From contig JADHLF010000018.1 in NCBI GenBank assembly GCA_016780825.1, positions 1 to 40,948 on the forward strand: 40,948 nt of DNA. The letters are read 5' to 3'. Shown piece by piece: positions 16,176 through 24,604 of the stretch (its first letter is position 1; each line of letters starts with the position of its first letter). Both the position numbers and the translations under genes were made by a program. Below the pieces are notes generated by a model. The model ran no database searches and had not been told where the DNA came from. It saw only the letters and a list, made by a program, of their open reading frames with translations. The stretch is from Planktomarina sp. (GTDB taxonomy: Bacteria; Pseudomonadota; Alphaproteobacteria; Rhodobacterales; Rhodobacteraceae).

Positions 16176-17866
16176 CGGAAATTGATCCAATTACACTATC
16201 GGTGCTTGCGGGCAGGATGGAACAAATTGCAGATGAAATGGACGCAACCCTCTTTCGTGCGGCCTTTAATCCCATCATCGCCGAGGCGCATGATGCCAGC
16301 CACGGGCTTTATCATGCGGTCTCTGGCGACACTTTGGTGCAAGGCAAATCAGGATTGCCAATATTCGTTGGTGTGATGTCTTTTGCGGTCAAGGCCGTGA
16401 TCGAGAAAGCTGCCAAAGACGGCGATCTGCAAGATGGCGACATTTACATCTTCAATGATGCCCATATTGGGGGCACGCATCTGTCAGATATGCGTTTGGT
16501 GCGTCCATATTATCACGCGGGTAAGCTGTTTTGCTATCTCGCCTCGGTCGGCCATTGGCATGATGTGGGCGGTGCGGTTCCCGGCAATTACAACCCGGCC
16601 GCCACCGATGTTTTCCAAGAGGCCTTTAACTTGCCACCGGTGAAACTTGCGCGTGCAGGCAAGGTGAACCAAGACATCATCGACATTTTGATGCGCAACA
16701 CCCGCCTGCCACAATCAGCCATGGGCGATCTCAACGGCCAGTTGGGCGCGCTTGATCTTGGTGTGAAGCGGATGGATGAGCTCCTAGATGAATATGGTGG
16801 CGCGACGATCACAGCGGCACTTGAGGCCTTGGGCCACCGCGCTGAGGCGCTTATGCGCTCAGAGCTGACGGATCTGCCAGACGGTCGCTGGGAAGCAGAA
16901 GACTACCTGGATAACGACGGGATCAATGATGAGCCGCTTAAGATCAAAGTCGCTCTTGAAATCAAGGCTGACACAATGCGTCTTGATTTCACAGGCTCAG
17001 CTCCGCAATGCGCCGGACCGGTAAATATTGCGCTGCCAACAGCCGTGGCGACAGCCTATGTGGCCATCAAACATATCTTTCCCGCGCTACCGGCGAATGC
17101 CGGGGTCATGCGCCCGATCGAGGTCGTCGTGCCCGAAGACAGCCTTCTGGCCGCAAAATTCCCCGCGCCAACGGGCGGATATACGGAAACCATCCTGCGT
17201 ATGATCGACGTTGTATTTTCTGCCTTTGCGCAGGCCGCGCCGGAGCGGGTTGTTGCAAATGCTTACGGAACAATCAATGCGCTGTCGATTGCAGGCAAGC
17301 GCAAAAATGGCCAGCCATGGGTCATGTTTTCCTTCTACGGAGGCGGTCACGGCGGCTCTATTGAGACAGACGGGCTGAACCATGGCAACGCGCCGATCTC
17401 AACCGCTACAATTCCACCAATGGAAATTTTAGAAGCGGCCTATCCTGTGATGTTCCGAACATGGGCTCTGCGCCCCGATAGCGCAGGAGCTGGGTCGCAT
17501 CGCGGCGGCTTAGGCGCGATCTATGAAATTGAAGTTATTGAAGAAAATGGTGCAGAAGCCTTCCTCTTTGGAGAGCGCGGTTGCTTCGCACCCAAGGGCA
17601 TCGCAGGTGGTGGCGATGCTGCGCTCAATGTTTTTCAATACGAACAAGATGACGGATGGCACAGCCCCCCGCTGACCTCAAAGATGCGTGGAATCACGCT
17701 AAAAGCTGGGCAAGCTGTGCGCCTCCAAACACCCGGGGGTGGCGGTTACGGCAAGGCCGATGAACGCAGCCATGAGGCCATCGCCCGCGATGTGGCGCGC
17801 GGATTAATGAGCGACGCCGAGGCGGACGCCGTCTACGGAACAGATTGGCGGGAGGGTACCCAATGA
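16172..17866 (+). CDS. hyuB: Hydantoinase/oxoprolinase family, subunit HyuB
   Basis: B subunit, 564 aa, of an ATP-dependent HyuAB enzyme. The family includes N-methylhydantoinase, 5-oxoprolinase and acetone or acetophenone carboxylases. Hallmarks are DPITLSVLAGRMEQIADEM at the start, NDAHIGGTHLSDM and GHWHDVGGAVPGNYNP (candidate metal site), and a C-terminal LQTPGGGGYG. I chose the ATG at 16172 (GAGGG at 7 nt, ATGA overlap with the tautomerase). It overlaps hyuA by 4 nt; the B-then-A order is seen in many such operons. The N-terminal region differs from the common RTAFSPNIKERRDFS, reading RAAFNPIIAEAHDASH, so the substrate may be atypical. Confidence 0.92.
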   Translation: MTEIDPITLSVLAGRMEQIADEMDATLFRAAFNPIIAEAHDASHGLYHAVSGDTLVQGKSGLPIFVGVMSFAVKAVIEKAAKDGDLQDGDIYIFNDAHIGGTHLSDMRLVRPYYHAGKLFCYLASVGHWHDVGGAVPGNYNPAATDVFQEAFNLPPVKLARAGKVNQDIIDILMRNTRLPQSAMGDLNGQLGALDLGVKRMDELLDEYGGATITAALEALGHRAEALMRSELTDLPDGRWEAEDYLDNDGINDEPLKIKVALEIKADTMRLDFTGSAPQCAGPVNIALPTAVATAYVAIKHIFPALPANAGVMRPIEVVVPEDSLLAAKFPAPTGGYTETILRMIDVVFSAFAQAAPERVVANAYGTINALSIAGKRKNGQPWVMFSFYGGGHGGSIETDGLNHGNAPISTATIPPMEILEAAYPVMFRTWALRPDSAGAGSHRGGLGAIYEIEVIEENGAEAFLFGERGCFAPKGIAGGGDAALNVFQYEQDDGWHSPPLTSKMRGITLKAGQAVRLQTPGGGGYGKADERSHEAIARDVARGLMSDAEADAVYGTDWREGTQ

Positions 17867-19920
17867 GTAGCCTCATGATCGGTGTCGATGTTGGCGGCAC
17901 ATTTACGGATATTTTTGTTCTCGATGAAGCTGCCGGCACAGCCCGGGTTGCAAAAGTGCCCACGACGCGACCTGACCAATCGGCGGGATTCCTAGATGGG
18001 ATTAAACAAGAGGTCCGCGATTTTTCGAAAATTTCTGTGGTTGTTCATGGAACAACCGCAGGCACCAATGCGCTCTTGGAGCGCAAGGGCGCCACGACCG
18101 GCGTCATCTGCACGCAGGGCCTGCGAGATGTGCTCGAAATGCGCCGCCGAGATCGCCCGCGCACCTGGGGTCTTCGCGGGAATTTCGAGCCTGTGGTTGA
18201 CCGCAGAAACCGCCTTGAAGTGCCTGAGCGCACGCTGGCAGACGGCACTGTGCGCACCCCCGTTGATCTTGAAGCGGTACGCAGCGCAGCGCAGGCCTTG
18301 CAAGCCAATGGCTGTGAAAGCGTGGCCATCCTATTTGCCAATTCTTACGCCAACACGGCAAACGAAGAGGCCGCAGTCGCTTTGCTCCGCGATATTTGGC
18401 ACAATCAGCATGTCTCCGCGTCATCCGAAATTCTGCCTGAAATACGCGAATTTGAACGCTTTTCAACGACGGCGCTGAATGCCTATCTCCAGCCAGAGGT
18501 TTCAGGTTACTTTGCCCGCTTGGAAAACGCGCTTAAGGCCGACGGCTTTGAGGGCGAGTTCATGATCGTGCAATCCAATGGCGGCGTGATGGCGGTTGAT
18601 ACGGCCTGCCGTCTGCCCGTGCGCACAGCCCTGTCGGGGCCGGCTGCCGGGGTCATAGCCGCGGCCTATATTGCCCAATCGGCAGGCTTTGAAAATGTCA
18701 TCACGGGCGACATGGGGGGCACGAGTTTTGACGTGTCGTTGATTTCGGCGGGGCGCTCGATGCTCTCGCCTCAAACCTCCATTGATTTTGGAATGGTCGT
18801 GCGCAACCCGATGATCGAGATAACCACAATCGGCGCGGGCGGCGGATCCATCGCTTGGGTGGACAAGGGCGGCCTGCTCAATATCGGCCCACAAAGTGCC
18901 GGGAGCAACCCGGGACCAGTGGCCTATGGCCTGGGCAATACAAGGCCGACGGTGACAGACGCCAATGTCTTCTTGGGACGGATTGACCCTGACAACCCCA
19001 TTGGAGGGGAGCTCGAGCGCCTGGATATAGACGCCGCGGGCCGCGCAATTGACGCGCATGTCGGCACCCCATTGGGCCTCACAACAGTAGAGGCCGCCGA
19101 AGCCATCTTGAAAGTTGCAAACAGCCGTATGGCCGGCGCTATTCGCCTCGTGAGCATCGAACGGGGATTTGACCCGAAAAATTTTGCCTTTATGCCTTTT
19201 GGTGGCGGCGGTGCATTGCACGCGGGCGCGATGCTGGCCGAAGTTGGTATCGCGCGGGCGATTGTCCCACGCTACCCAGGCGTGACCTCCGCGATGGGCT
19301 GCGTGATTGCCGATATGAGGCAAGATTTTGTGCAGACCATAAATGCGCGCGTTGACATACTGGATGAGGCGGCATTGGCGGCCTTCATGACTGCGCATGT
19401 AGATCAAGGCCTGGCGTTGCTTGATTCCGCAAGAACAAATTTCGAAGCCCGTGACCTCAGCTTTGAGCTCGATATGGCCTATGTCGGACAAACTCATACT
19501 GTTTCGGTTCCGCTCACTGTCAAAACAGAGGGCAGCACGGTGACAGCGATCACGCATGCCGAAATCGAGACGGCATTTGATGCCACTTATAAGGCAACCT
19601 ATGGCAGGTTATTGCAAAACGGGGTGCGGCGCATTTTGAACCTACGCAGCGCGGTGATAGGCAAACGCCCCAAGTTTGACCTGAGCACCCTTGCACCGCC
19701 CGAAGGCGGACGGGTGGAAAAAGTCGGGATGCGCAAGGTGCACTTTGGCAATACATGGTATGACACGGCCATATATGATCGCCTTGCCTTGCCCTCGGGC
19801 ACCAAAATAGTTGGCCCCGCCATTTTGACACAGCCTGACACCACTGTCTTGATCGAGCCCCATCTGCAAGGCCGCGTAGATCGGTTTGGCAATACCATCA
19901 TTGAACCTCAGGAGGAATGA
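17863..19920 (+). CDS. hyuA: Hydantoinase/oxoprolinase family, subunit HyuA
   Basis: A subunit, 685 aa, with the ASKHA-type ATP-binding fold. GVDVGGTFTD at residues 7-16 is the phosphate-1 motif, followed by HGTTAGTNALLERKGA, then TGDMGGTSFDVSL (phosphate 2) and GFDPKNFAFMPFGGGGALH. In this family ATP phosphorylates the amide or carbonyl oxygen so that the partner subunit can hydrolyse or carboxylate it. I chose the ATG at 17863, overlapping the hyuB stop by 4 nt with a GGGAGGG Shine-Dalgarno, over an in-frame TTG at 17845. Motif reading alone cannot separate hydantoin, imide, lactam and ketone substrates. Confidence 0.93.
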   Translation: MSSLMIGVDVGGTFTDIFVLDEAAGTARVAKVPTTRPDQSAGFLDGIKQEVRDFSKISVVVHGTTAGTNALLERKGATTGVICTQGLRDVLEMRRRDRPRTWGLRGNFEPVVDRRNRLEVPERTLADGTVRTPVDLEAVRSAAQALQANGCESVAILFANSYANTANEEAAVALLRDIWHNQHVSASSEILPEIREFERFSTTALNAYLQPEVSGYFARLENALKADGFEGEFMIVQSNGGVMAVDTACRLPVRTALSGPAAGVIAAAYIAQSAGFENVITGDMGGTSFDVSLISAGRSMLSPQTSIDFGMVVRNPMIEITTIGAGGGSIAWVDKGGLLNIGPQSAGSNPGPVAYGLGNTRPTVTDANVFLGRIDPDNPIGGELERLDIDAAGRAIDAHVGTPLGLTTVEAAEAILKVANSRMAGAIRLVSIERGFDPKNFAFMPFGGGGALHAGAMLAEVGIARAIVPRYPGVTSAMGCVIADMRQDFVQTINARVDILDEAALAAFMTAHVDQGLALLDSARTNFEARDLSFELDMAYVGQTHTVSVPLTVKTEGSTVTAITHAEIETAFDATYKATYGRLLQNGVRRILNLRSAVIGKRPKFDLSTLAPPEGGRVEKVGMRKVHFGNTWYDTAIYDRLALPSGTKIVGPAILTQPDTTVLIEPHLQGRVDRFGNTIIEPQEE

Positions 19921-19921
19921 A

Positions 19922-20542
19922 ATGAGTGATCTGAGTACCTGGAACCTGTCGCGCACAGCCTTGCTGACCATCGACTTGCAAAATGACTTCCTCCACCCTG
20001 AAGGAGCCTACGGGCGCGCCGGCCAGAGCTCCGCCACCATCGCAGCTTTGCCAGATCGCATAGCTCCGCTGGCGCGCGCCTTGCGATCTAAAGGCGGGCG
20101 CTATTTCTCGGCGCAGTTCACGCTTGTCCCTGACAAAGATGGAGAGCCGCTGATCGCCCCGCACCTCAAGGAGCTTCGCCCATTCCTTGGCAAAGGAGAT
20201 TTTGCGCCCGGCAGTTTCGGGCACAGGCTTGTCGACGCGCTTCACCCTGCGGATTTCATCATTGAAAAAGTGGCATATTCAGCGTTTTTCCAAACGCGTC
20301 TCGAGTATTTGATGCAGGCCACGGGCATTGATCATTTGATTGTGGGCGGGATCGTCACCAATGGCGGCGTGGCCTCAACCCTGCGCGACGCGCACCTACG
20401 CAACATTGAAACACTCATGCTGACAGACGGCTGCGTAGCCTTCAAAACCGAAGTGCATGACGCAACGCTCCTGTCGCTTGATACGGTCACCAAACAATTG
20501 AGCTGCGCAGAAGCCTTAGCCCTGATTGAGGGAAGATCATGA
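19922..20542 (+). CDS. Isochorismatase-fold hydrolase lacking the catalytic cysteine
   Basis: 206-aa protein of the isochorismatase/cysteine-hydrolase superfamily. Asp18 in LLTIDLQNDF and Lys116 in IIEKVAYSAF of the catalytic triad are present. The usual TNVCV segment reads TNGGV, with Gly149 where amidases carry the nucleophilic cysteine. True isochorismatases such as PhzD also lack that cysteine, so it may hydrolyse an enol ether or another non-amide bond, or be a binding protein. A GGAGGAAT Shine-Dalgarno sits just before the ATG at 19922, one base after the hyuA stop. It overlaps the next gene by 4 nt. Confidence 0.9.
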   Translation: MSDLSTWNLSRTALLTIDLQNDFLHPEGAYGRAGQSSATIAALPDRIAPLARALRSKGGRYFSAQFTLVPDKDGEPLIAPHLKELRPFLGKGDFAPGSFGHRLVDALHPADFIIEKVAYSAFFQTRLEYLMQATGIDHLIVGGIVTNGGVASTLRDAHLRNIETLMLTDGCVAFKTEVHDATLLSLDTVTKQLSCAEALALIEGRS

Positions 20543-21405
20543 GCCTTAAAACGCGCTTTCAGGACAAAAAAATCGTCGTTATGCCAGGCATTTATGACGG
20601 GCTTACAGCCTCGCTTGCAGAGGCGGCGGGCTTTGAGGCGCTTTACTTAAGCGGGGCTGCTGTCGCCTATACGCGCCTGGGGCGACCTGATATTGGGCTG
20701 ACAACGGCCTCCGAAATGGCCGACACAATGACGCTGATTGCCGATCGCACATCTCTGCCTGTGATCATTGATGCCGATACAGGGTTTGGAAATGCGCTCA
20801 ACGCACAGCGCACCATGCGGCTTTATGAGCGCGCAGGCGCATCTGCTCTGCAAATAGAAGACCAAACCTTCCCAAAACGCTGCGGTCACCTGTCCGAAAA
20901 ATCGCTGATCTCCACTGGAGAAATGGTTGGGAAAATTGCGGCCATGGTTGACGCGCGATGCTCGGACGAAACACTGATTATCGCGCGCACCGACGCCATT
21001 GCCGTGGAGGGCTTCAGCGCTGCCGAAGATCGCGCTGAGGCCTATCTTGAAGCCGGCGCGGATGTGTTGTTCATTGAGGCACCCCAAGACCGGGCCCAAT
21101 TGGAACAGATTGCAACGCGCTTTTCCAAGCGCATCCCACTTTTGGCGAATATGGTTGAAGGGGGGGCGACCCCCATCACCAGCGCCGATGATCTGGAAAA
21201 TCTTGGTTTCTCGATTGTAATTTTCCCTGGCGGCATCGTGCGTGCCCTCGCACGCACGGCGCAAGACTATTACCAAAGCCTCGCCAAAAATGGCTCAAAC
21301 AAGCCATTTGGAGAGCGAATGTTTGATTTCGATGGCCTCAACTCTGTCATTGGTACGGCTGATATGCTCAAAAAAGGTGCGCAATATTATGGCTCCAACA
21401 GTTAA
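20539..21405 (+). CDS. Isocitrate lyase/PEP mutase family lyase
   Basis: 288-aa TIM-barrel enzyme of the ICL/PEPM superfamily. Mg2+ ligands are expected at Asp78 and Asp80 (IIDADTGFG) and Glu107 (LQIEDQ). The lyase signature KRCGH (113-117) supplies the catalytic Cys115, which favours a C-C lyase (methylisocitrate or 2,3-dimethylmalate lyase type) over PEP mutase. Such enzymes cleave 2-alkylmalate-like acids into a 2-oxo acid and a carboxylate. It overlaps the isochorismatase-fold gene by 4 nt and the flavoprotein gene by 17 nt. With the LeuCD-type hydratase it could form a hydrate-then-cleave module. Exact substrate unknown. Confidence 0.9.
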   Translation: MSLKTRFQDKKIVVMPGIYDGLTASLAEAAGFEALYLSGAAVAYTRLGRPDIGLTTASEMADTMTLIADRTSLPVIIDADTGFGNALNAQRTMRLYERAGASALQIEDQTFPKRCGHLSEKSLISTGEMVGKIAAMVDARCSDETLIIARTDAIAVEGFSAAEDRAEAYLEAGADVLFIEAPQDRAQLEQIATRFSKRIPLLANMVEGGATPITSADDLENLGFSIVIFPGGIVRALARTAQDYYQSLAKNGSNKPFGERMFDFDGLNSVIGTADMLKKGAQYYGSNS

Positions 21406-22759
21406 GGAGCCCCCCCATAGCTTCGACATCACGGTCGAAACTCTGATTGTCGGAGCTGGAGCCTGCGGTCTGATTGCCGCCCTGTCTGCACGGGAGGCAG
21501 GACAAGAGGTTCTGGTGATTGAAGCGGATGCGGTTCCGTCGGGATCTACGGCGCTCTCTGCGGGATTGATCCCCGCAGCGGGGACAAAAATTCAACAGGC
21601 GGCAGGGATAGAGGATAGCGCCGCCCTGTTTGCAGCCGATATTCAGGCGAAGGCCCATCAAGAAAACAACCAAGCGCTGGTCGATCTTTTGGCGCAAAAT
21701 GCCGCCGAGGTGATCGACTGGTTGACACAAACCCATGGTCTTGCGTTTTCGCTGGTCGACGATTTTGACTACCCGGGCCATTCAAGCCGCCGAATGCACG
21801 GTTTGCCGACCCGAGCGGGCAGTGAGCTGATTGATGCTCTGCGAAGCGCAGCCGAACGGGCGGGTATCGACATCATTTGTGGGCGTCGTGCAGAAACGCT
21901 TTATTTCGCCGATGGCTTGGTGCATGGCGTCGCTGCCCTGCGCCCTGATGGCGGCATTGAGACGATTGGCTGCAGCCGGCTGATCCTTGCCTGCAACGGC
22001 TTTGGCGGCAATCGCGCGCTGGTGTCAGAGCATATGCCTGAGATTGAAAATGGGCTTTGGTTCGGTCACGATGGCAACCGAGGCGAAGCTGTGCTCTGGG
22101 CCAGTCAGATTGGCGCGGCAACCGAACACCTCGGGGCCTTTCAGGGGCATGGAAATGTCGCCCATCCTCATGGAATTTTGATCACATGGGCAACCATCAC
22201 CGAGGGCGGTGTGCAAGTCAACGCCGCGGGCGAGCGGTTCTGGAATGAATCGCAAGGCTACTCTGAAGCGGCGCGGGCCGTGCTATCGCAAGCACAGGGA
22301 GTGGCCTATGCGATTTTCGATGGGCGCATCGCAGACATTGCAGAGCAATTTGAAGACTTCAAACGCGCCAAATCTGAGGGGGCAATCAAGAGTGCAGGCA
22401 CGCTTGAAGAGCTGGCCGCGGCTCTTGGTCTACCCGCGGGCGCGCTCAGCAAAACGATTGCAGATATCTTGCCAAACAGCACTGACCGTTTTGGCCGCAG
22501 CTTTGGTGAAACGCGGCTCTGTCCCCCCTTTTGCGGCGTGCGCGTCACAGGTGCACTTTTTCACACGCAAGGCGGGGTGCAGGTGGACACATCCGCACGC
22601 GTGATCCGAAAAAATGGCGGGGTGATCGCGAATTTATATGCCGGCGGCGGCGCAGCCTGTGGTGTCTCCGGCAGAGGTGATCGAGGCTATTTGTCGGGCA
22701 ATGGCCTGCTTGCCGCAGCGGTGCTTGGCCGTATCGCTGGGAGCGCCTCGAGAGGGTGA
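21389..22759 (+). CDS. FAD-dependent oxidoreductase, fumarate reductase flavoprotein-like
   Basis: 456-aa FAD_binding_2 protein. The Rossmann motif GAGACG with AALSAREAGQEVLVIEAD is at about 21-44, and a C-terminal HTQGGVQVDTSARVI with GRGDRGYLSGNGL closes the FAD site. Relatives include soluble fumarate, urocanate and 3-oxosteroid dehydrogenases or reductases that act on C=C bonds beside carbonyl groups. I chose the ATG at 21389 because the residues before it in the frame duplicate the lyase coding region in another frame; it overlaps the lyase stop by 17 nt. It is the last gene of the rightward operon and would add or remove a double bond in the substrate. Confidence 0.88.
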   Translation: MAPTVKEPPHSFDITVETLIVGAGACGLIAALSAREAGQEVLVIEADAVPSGSTALSAGLIPAAGTKIQQAAGIEDSAALFAADIQAKAHQENNQALVDLLAQNAAEVIDWLTQTHGLAFSLVDDFDYPGHSSRRMHGLPTRAGSELIDALRSAAERAGIDIICGRRAETLYFADGLVHGVAALRPDGGIETIGCSRLILACNGFGGNRALVSEHMPEIENGLWFGHDGNRGEAVLWASQIGAATEHLGAFQGHGNVAHPHGILITWATITEGGVQVNAAGERFWNESQGYSEAARAVLSQAQGVAYAIFDGRIADIAEQFEDFKRAKSEGAIKSAGTLEELAAALGLPAGALSKTIADILPNSTDRFGRSFGETRLCPPFCGVRVTGALFHTQGGVQVDTSARVIRKNGGVIANLYAGGGAACGVSGRGDRGYLSGNGLLAAAVLGRIAGSASRG

Positions 22760-22794
22760 AGGAAGATTTATCAACTCTGTTTTTCAAATGCTCA

Positions 22795-22824
22795 TTTTTG
22801 CGTTTAGGGATTTTTTCGCAAAAA
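22795..22824. terminator. AT-rich inverted repeat after flavoprotein gene
   Basis: TTTTTGCG (22795-22802) and CGCAAAAA (22817-22824) are exact reverse complements separated by 14 nt that include a T6 run. The repeat lies between the end of the rightward operon and the end of a small leftward gene, so it could terminate either. The loop is long and the stem AT-rich; support is weak. Confidence 0.3.
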
Positions 22825-22844
22825 TTTGCGCGACACAAAGCCGT

Positions 22845-23057
22845 TCAAAGTTTCTGCCAATGGTTACGCGCCGGAAGAACCGCCCTTTGAACGAAGGCAT
22901 CTTTCAGCAAGCCGTTGAGTTTAGCGTTCAGCTGGTCATTGCTTTTCAACGCCATAAGCTCATCTTGCGTTAAGCTATAAGGATCATCCTCTAACCTCAT
23001 ACGAAGCCCCATGTCGTTCCAAACGGAGGTGATAATTATGCGTTCTTTATCTGTCAT
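22845..23057 (-). CDS. Hypothetical small protein (70 aa)
   Basis: Unrecognised 70-aa protein, charged and soluble with no membrane segment. It contains SVWNDMGLRMRLEDDPYSL and a helix-like NDQLNAKLNGLLKDAF. The composition is balanced and it does not overlap another gene, which supports real coding. The Shine-Dalgarno is weak, and it stands alone between a strong operon and an AT-rich stretch. No function can be given. Confidence 0.5.
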   Translation of the reverse strand: MTDKERIIITSVWNDMGLRMRLEDDPYSLTQDELMALKSNDQLNAKLNGLLKDAFVQRAVLPARNHWQKL

Positions 23058-23224
23058 ACTTTAAGCAACGACAGATGATCGGGATATGTTAGATATTTTC
23101 TACTGTCGGTCACCGGCACCAATAAAATTCTCACGAAAATTCGTTCAAAAGACACGCTCTTAACGTGCCTTAGGACAAGCCCCACGTCTTTGCAAAGGGC
23201 GTAACGGCGAGCATGAGCCTTGGC

Positions 23225-23485
23225 TCACCCACCCATTGGCTGCATCCTATAGGCGATGTACTCGACGCCGTTGGTTGTATCCCACTGCACCTGCTCTTCA
23301 GTCATCATCGGTTCACTGAGCGCCGAAAAATCTGTGATATTGGCCAGAAATACCAAGGAGTGATCGCTTTCTTTTGCGACAGTCCAACCCGTGTGCGCCG
23401 CACTTATAGTGGACATGTTATGTTCAAGCCTGGCGATCATCTCCTCCCAAGTGCATTTGAAGGTTGCGCGCATACACACATTCAT
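23225..23485 (-). CDS. Small ABM-like protein (86 aa)
   Basis: 86-aa soluble protein. The ATG at 23485 has GGGAGAAGAG just upstream, which is why I prefer it to an in-frame upstream start at 23548. The order strand (CMRATFKC), helix (TWEEMIARLEHNMSTI), strand (TGWTVAKES), strand (SLVFLANITDF), helix (SALSEPMMT), strand (GVEYIAYRMQP) fits a dimeric alpha/beta barrel (antibiotic monooxygenase-like or DUF3764-like) fold. It is divergent from a run of similar-sized genes. Function unknown. Confidence 0.65.
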   Translation of the reverse strand: MNVCMRATFKCTWEEMIARLEHNMSTISAAHTGWTVAKESDHSLVFLANITDFSALSEPMMTEEQVQWDTTNGVEYIAYRMQPMGG

Positions 23486-23762
23486 GTCTCTTCTCCCATT
23501 GCGTGACGGTAGTGGAAGATTAATCTCTACAGATATTATTGCAAGCAAGGTCGCTTAATATGCCTTTTTATACCCTTAACGTCAAAATAGAGCGATTATT
23601 ATTTGTCCCTTATTGTGCGATTTTTATAAGTCATATTCTGTTTATTAAGGCTTAACATTAGAATTTGACTGTCGAAAGGTAATTTAACATTGACATAAGT
23701 CACCGTGTTATCGCCACTAAAGAGATACGGAATATTATGACTGAAGATGAGGGTAGCCTGAG

Positions 23763-24065
23763 ATGCAAATGAAAATTTATATCCGCACATTTACGACACC
23801 GGTTGACGCACAGATGTTCAACAGTGTGTTACATACGAAATGGCCTGACATGATTGCTTCCATAGAGGGAGCACGGTTTAGGCTGTTATACAATGAAAGC
23901 ACACCTAACGTATCAACGGTGGTTTGGGAATTCTCAAGCGTTGAGGTACAAAAAAAGATCGAAGCGCTGATTGAGACTGAAATAGCGAAATTTACTCAGG
24001 CTTTACCGAACCGCCAGGTTCACTATTCAGGCTCTGTTGAACTCGATTTCGTTGGCGGCGTTTAG
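23763..24065 (+). CDS. Small ABM-like protein (100 aa)
   Basis: 100-aa soluble protein with strand-helix-strand-strand-helix-strand order. KIYIRTFTT opens it, DAQMFNSVLHTKWPDMI is a helix, FRLLYNES and STVVWEFSS are strands, and VQKKIEALIETEIAKFTQAL is a long helix. The layout is compatible with a small dimeric alpha/beta-barrel protein. The start may be the ATG at 23763 or a second one at 23769; GAGGG lies about 8 nt upstream of the first. A 170-nt gap separates it from the next gene. No function assigned. Confidence 0.65.
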   Translation: MQMKIYIRTFTTPVDAQMFNSVLHTKWPDMIASIEGARFRLLYNESTPNVSTVVWEFSSVEVQKKIEALIETEIAKFTQALPNRQVHYSGSVELDFVGGV

Positions 24066-24206
24066 GACGATTCTGTTTCAACGCAAAGTCTGCGCAATTT
24101 TACACTTCAATGTGCCGTCTAAGCAATGATCGGTTTATGTCTGAAGTTCGGCAAAACCAGTTCAACATATGCCGTGGATTTTTATTTTTAAACGTTTTTA
24201 CTTTAG

Positions 24207-24224
24207 CCTGAAATCCACTTCAGG
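24207..24224 (+). promoter_or_regulatory. Small hairpin overlapping a ribosome-binding site
   Basis: CCTGAA (24207-24212) and TTCAGG (24219-24224) are exact reverse complements with a 6-nt loop. The 3' arm runs into the Shine-Dalgarno (CAGGGAG) of the gene starting at 24236. Pairing could mask ribosome access and modulate translation. The stem is short, so this is tentative. Confidence 0.3.
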
Positions 24225-24235
24225 GAGACGCTTAT

Positions 24236-24565
24236 ATGGCGATGATTGCGATGATGATGCCCATTTTGCCGGGAAAGAAAGACACCTGGCTTGCAATGAT
24301 GGAACATATGACAGGTGATAACAAAGCCGAGGCGGACGCGATTAGGATTGGAGCTGGATTGCATGAGCGATCATTTCTCCAAGAAACACCCGCGGGAGAT
24401 TTCGTGATCCTAACCTTTGAAGGCGATGACCCAGCGGCTGGTTTTGCGAAAATGATGGCCGATCTGCCACCGGAATTCGCTGCAGGTGCTATGGAAGTCC
24501 ATGGTCTTGATATGGCGGCACCACCACCGCCAATGCCGACTTTGATCTACGATAGTCGTCGTTAA
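24236..24565 (+). CDS. Small ABM-like protein (DUF6176-like)
   Basis: 109-aa protein. After a Met-rich first strand it reads PILPGKKDTWLAMMEHMTG, a helix, then GLHERSFLQETPAGDFVILTFEGDD and AAGFAKMMADLP. The pattern of a strand ending in PGK, a helix, HERSFL, a strand and an acidic D-P-A segment resembles the DUF6176 group of ABM-like proteins. The C-terminal AAPPPPMPT is a proline-rich tail. GGGAG lies about 9 nt before the ATG. It probably starts a three-gene unit with the next two genes (39-nt gaps). No enzymatic role can be read from sequence. Confidence 0.7.
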   Translation: MAMIAMMMPILPGKKDTWLAMMEHMTGDNKAEADAIRIGAGLHERSFLQETPAGDFVILTFEGDDPAAGFAKMMADLPPEFAAGAMEVHGLDMAAPPPPMPTLIYDSRR

Positions 24566-24604
24566 TTTGACAATGAGATGAAAGGTTAACTCTTGGAGGT
24601 CCAT

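Noticed and set aside
18502..19557. A 351-codon open frame antisense to hyuA
   Set aside because: It lies entirely inside hyuA, has a Cys/His/Arg-rich composition typical of shadow frames, and has no family motif.
23737..23772. An 11-codon leader-like frame before the small gene at 23763
   Set aside because: Too short and lacking repeated codons or a hairpin expected of an attenuator peptide.
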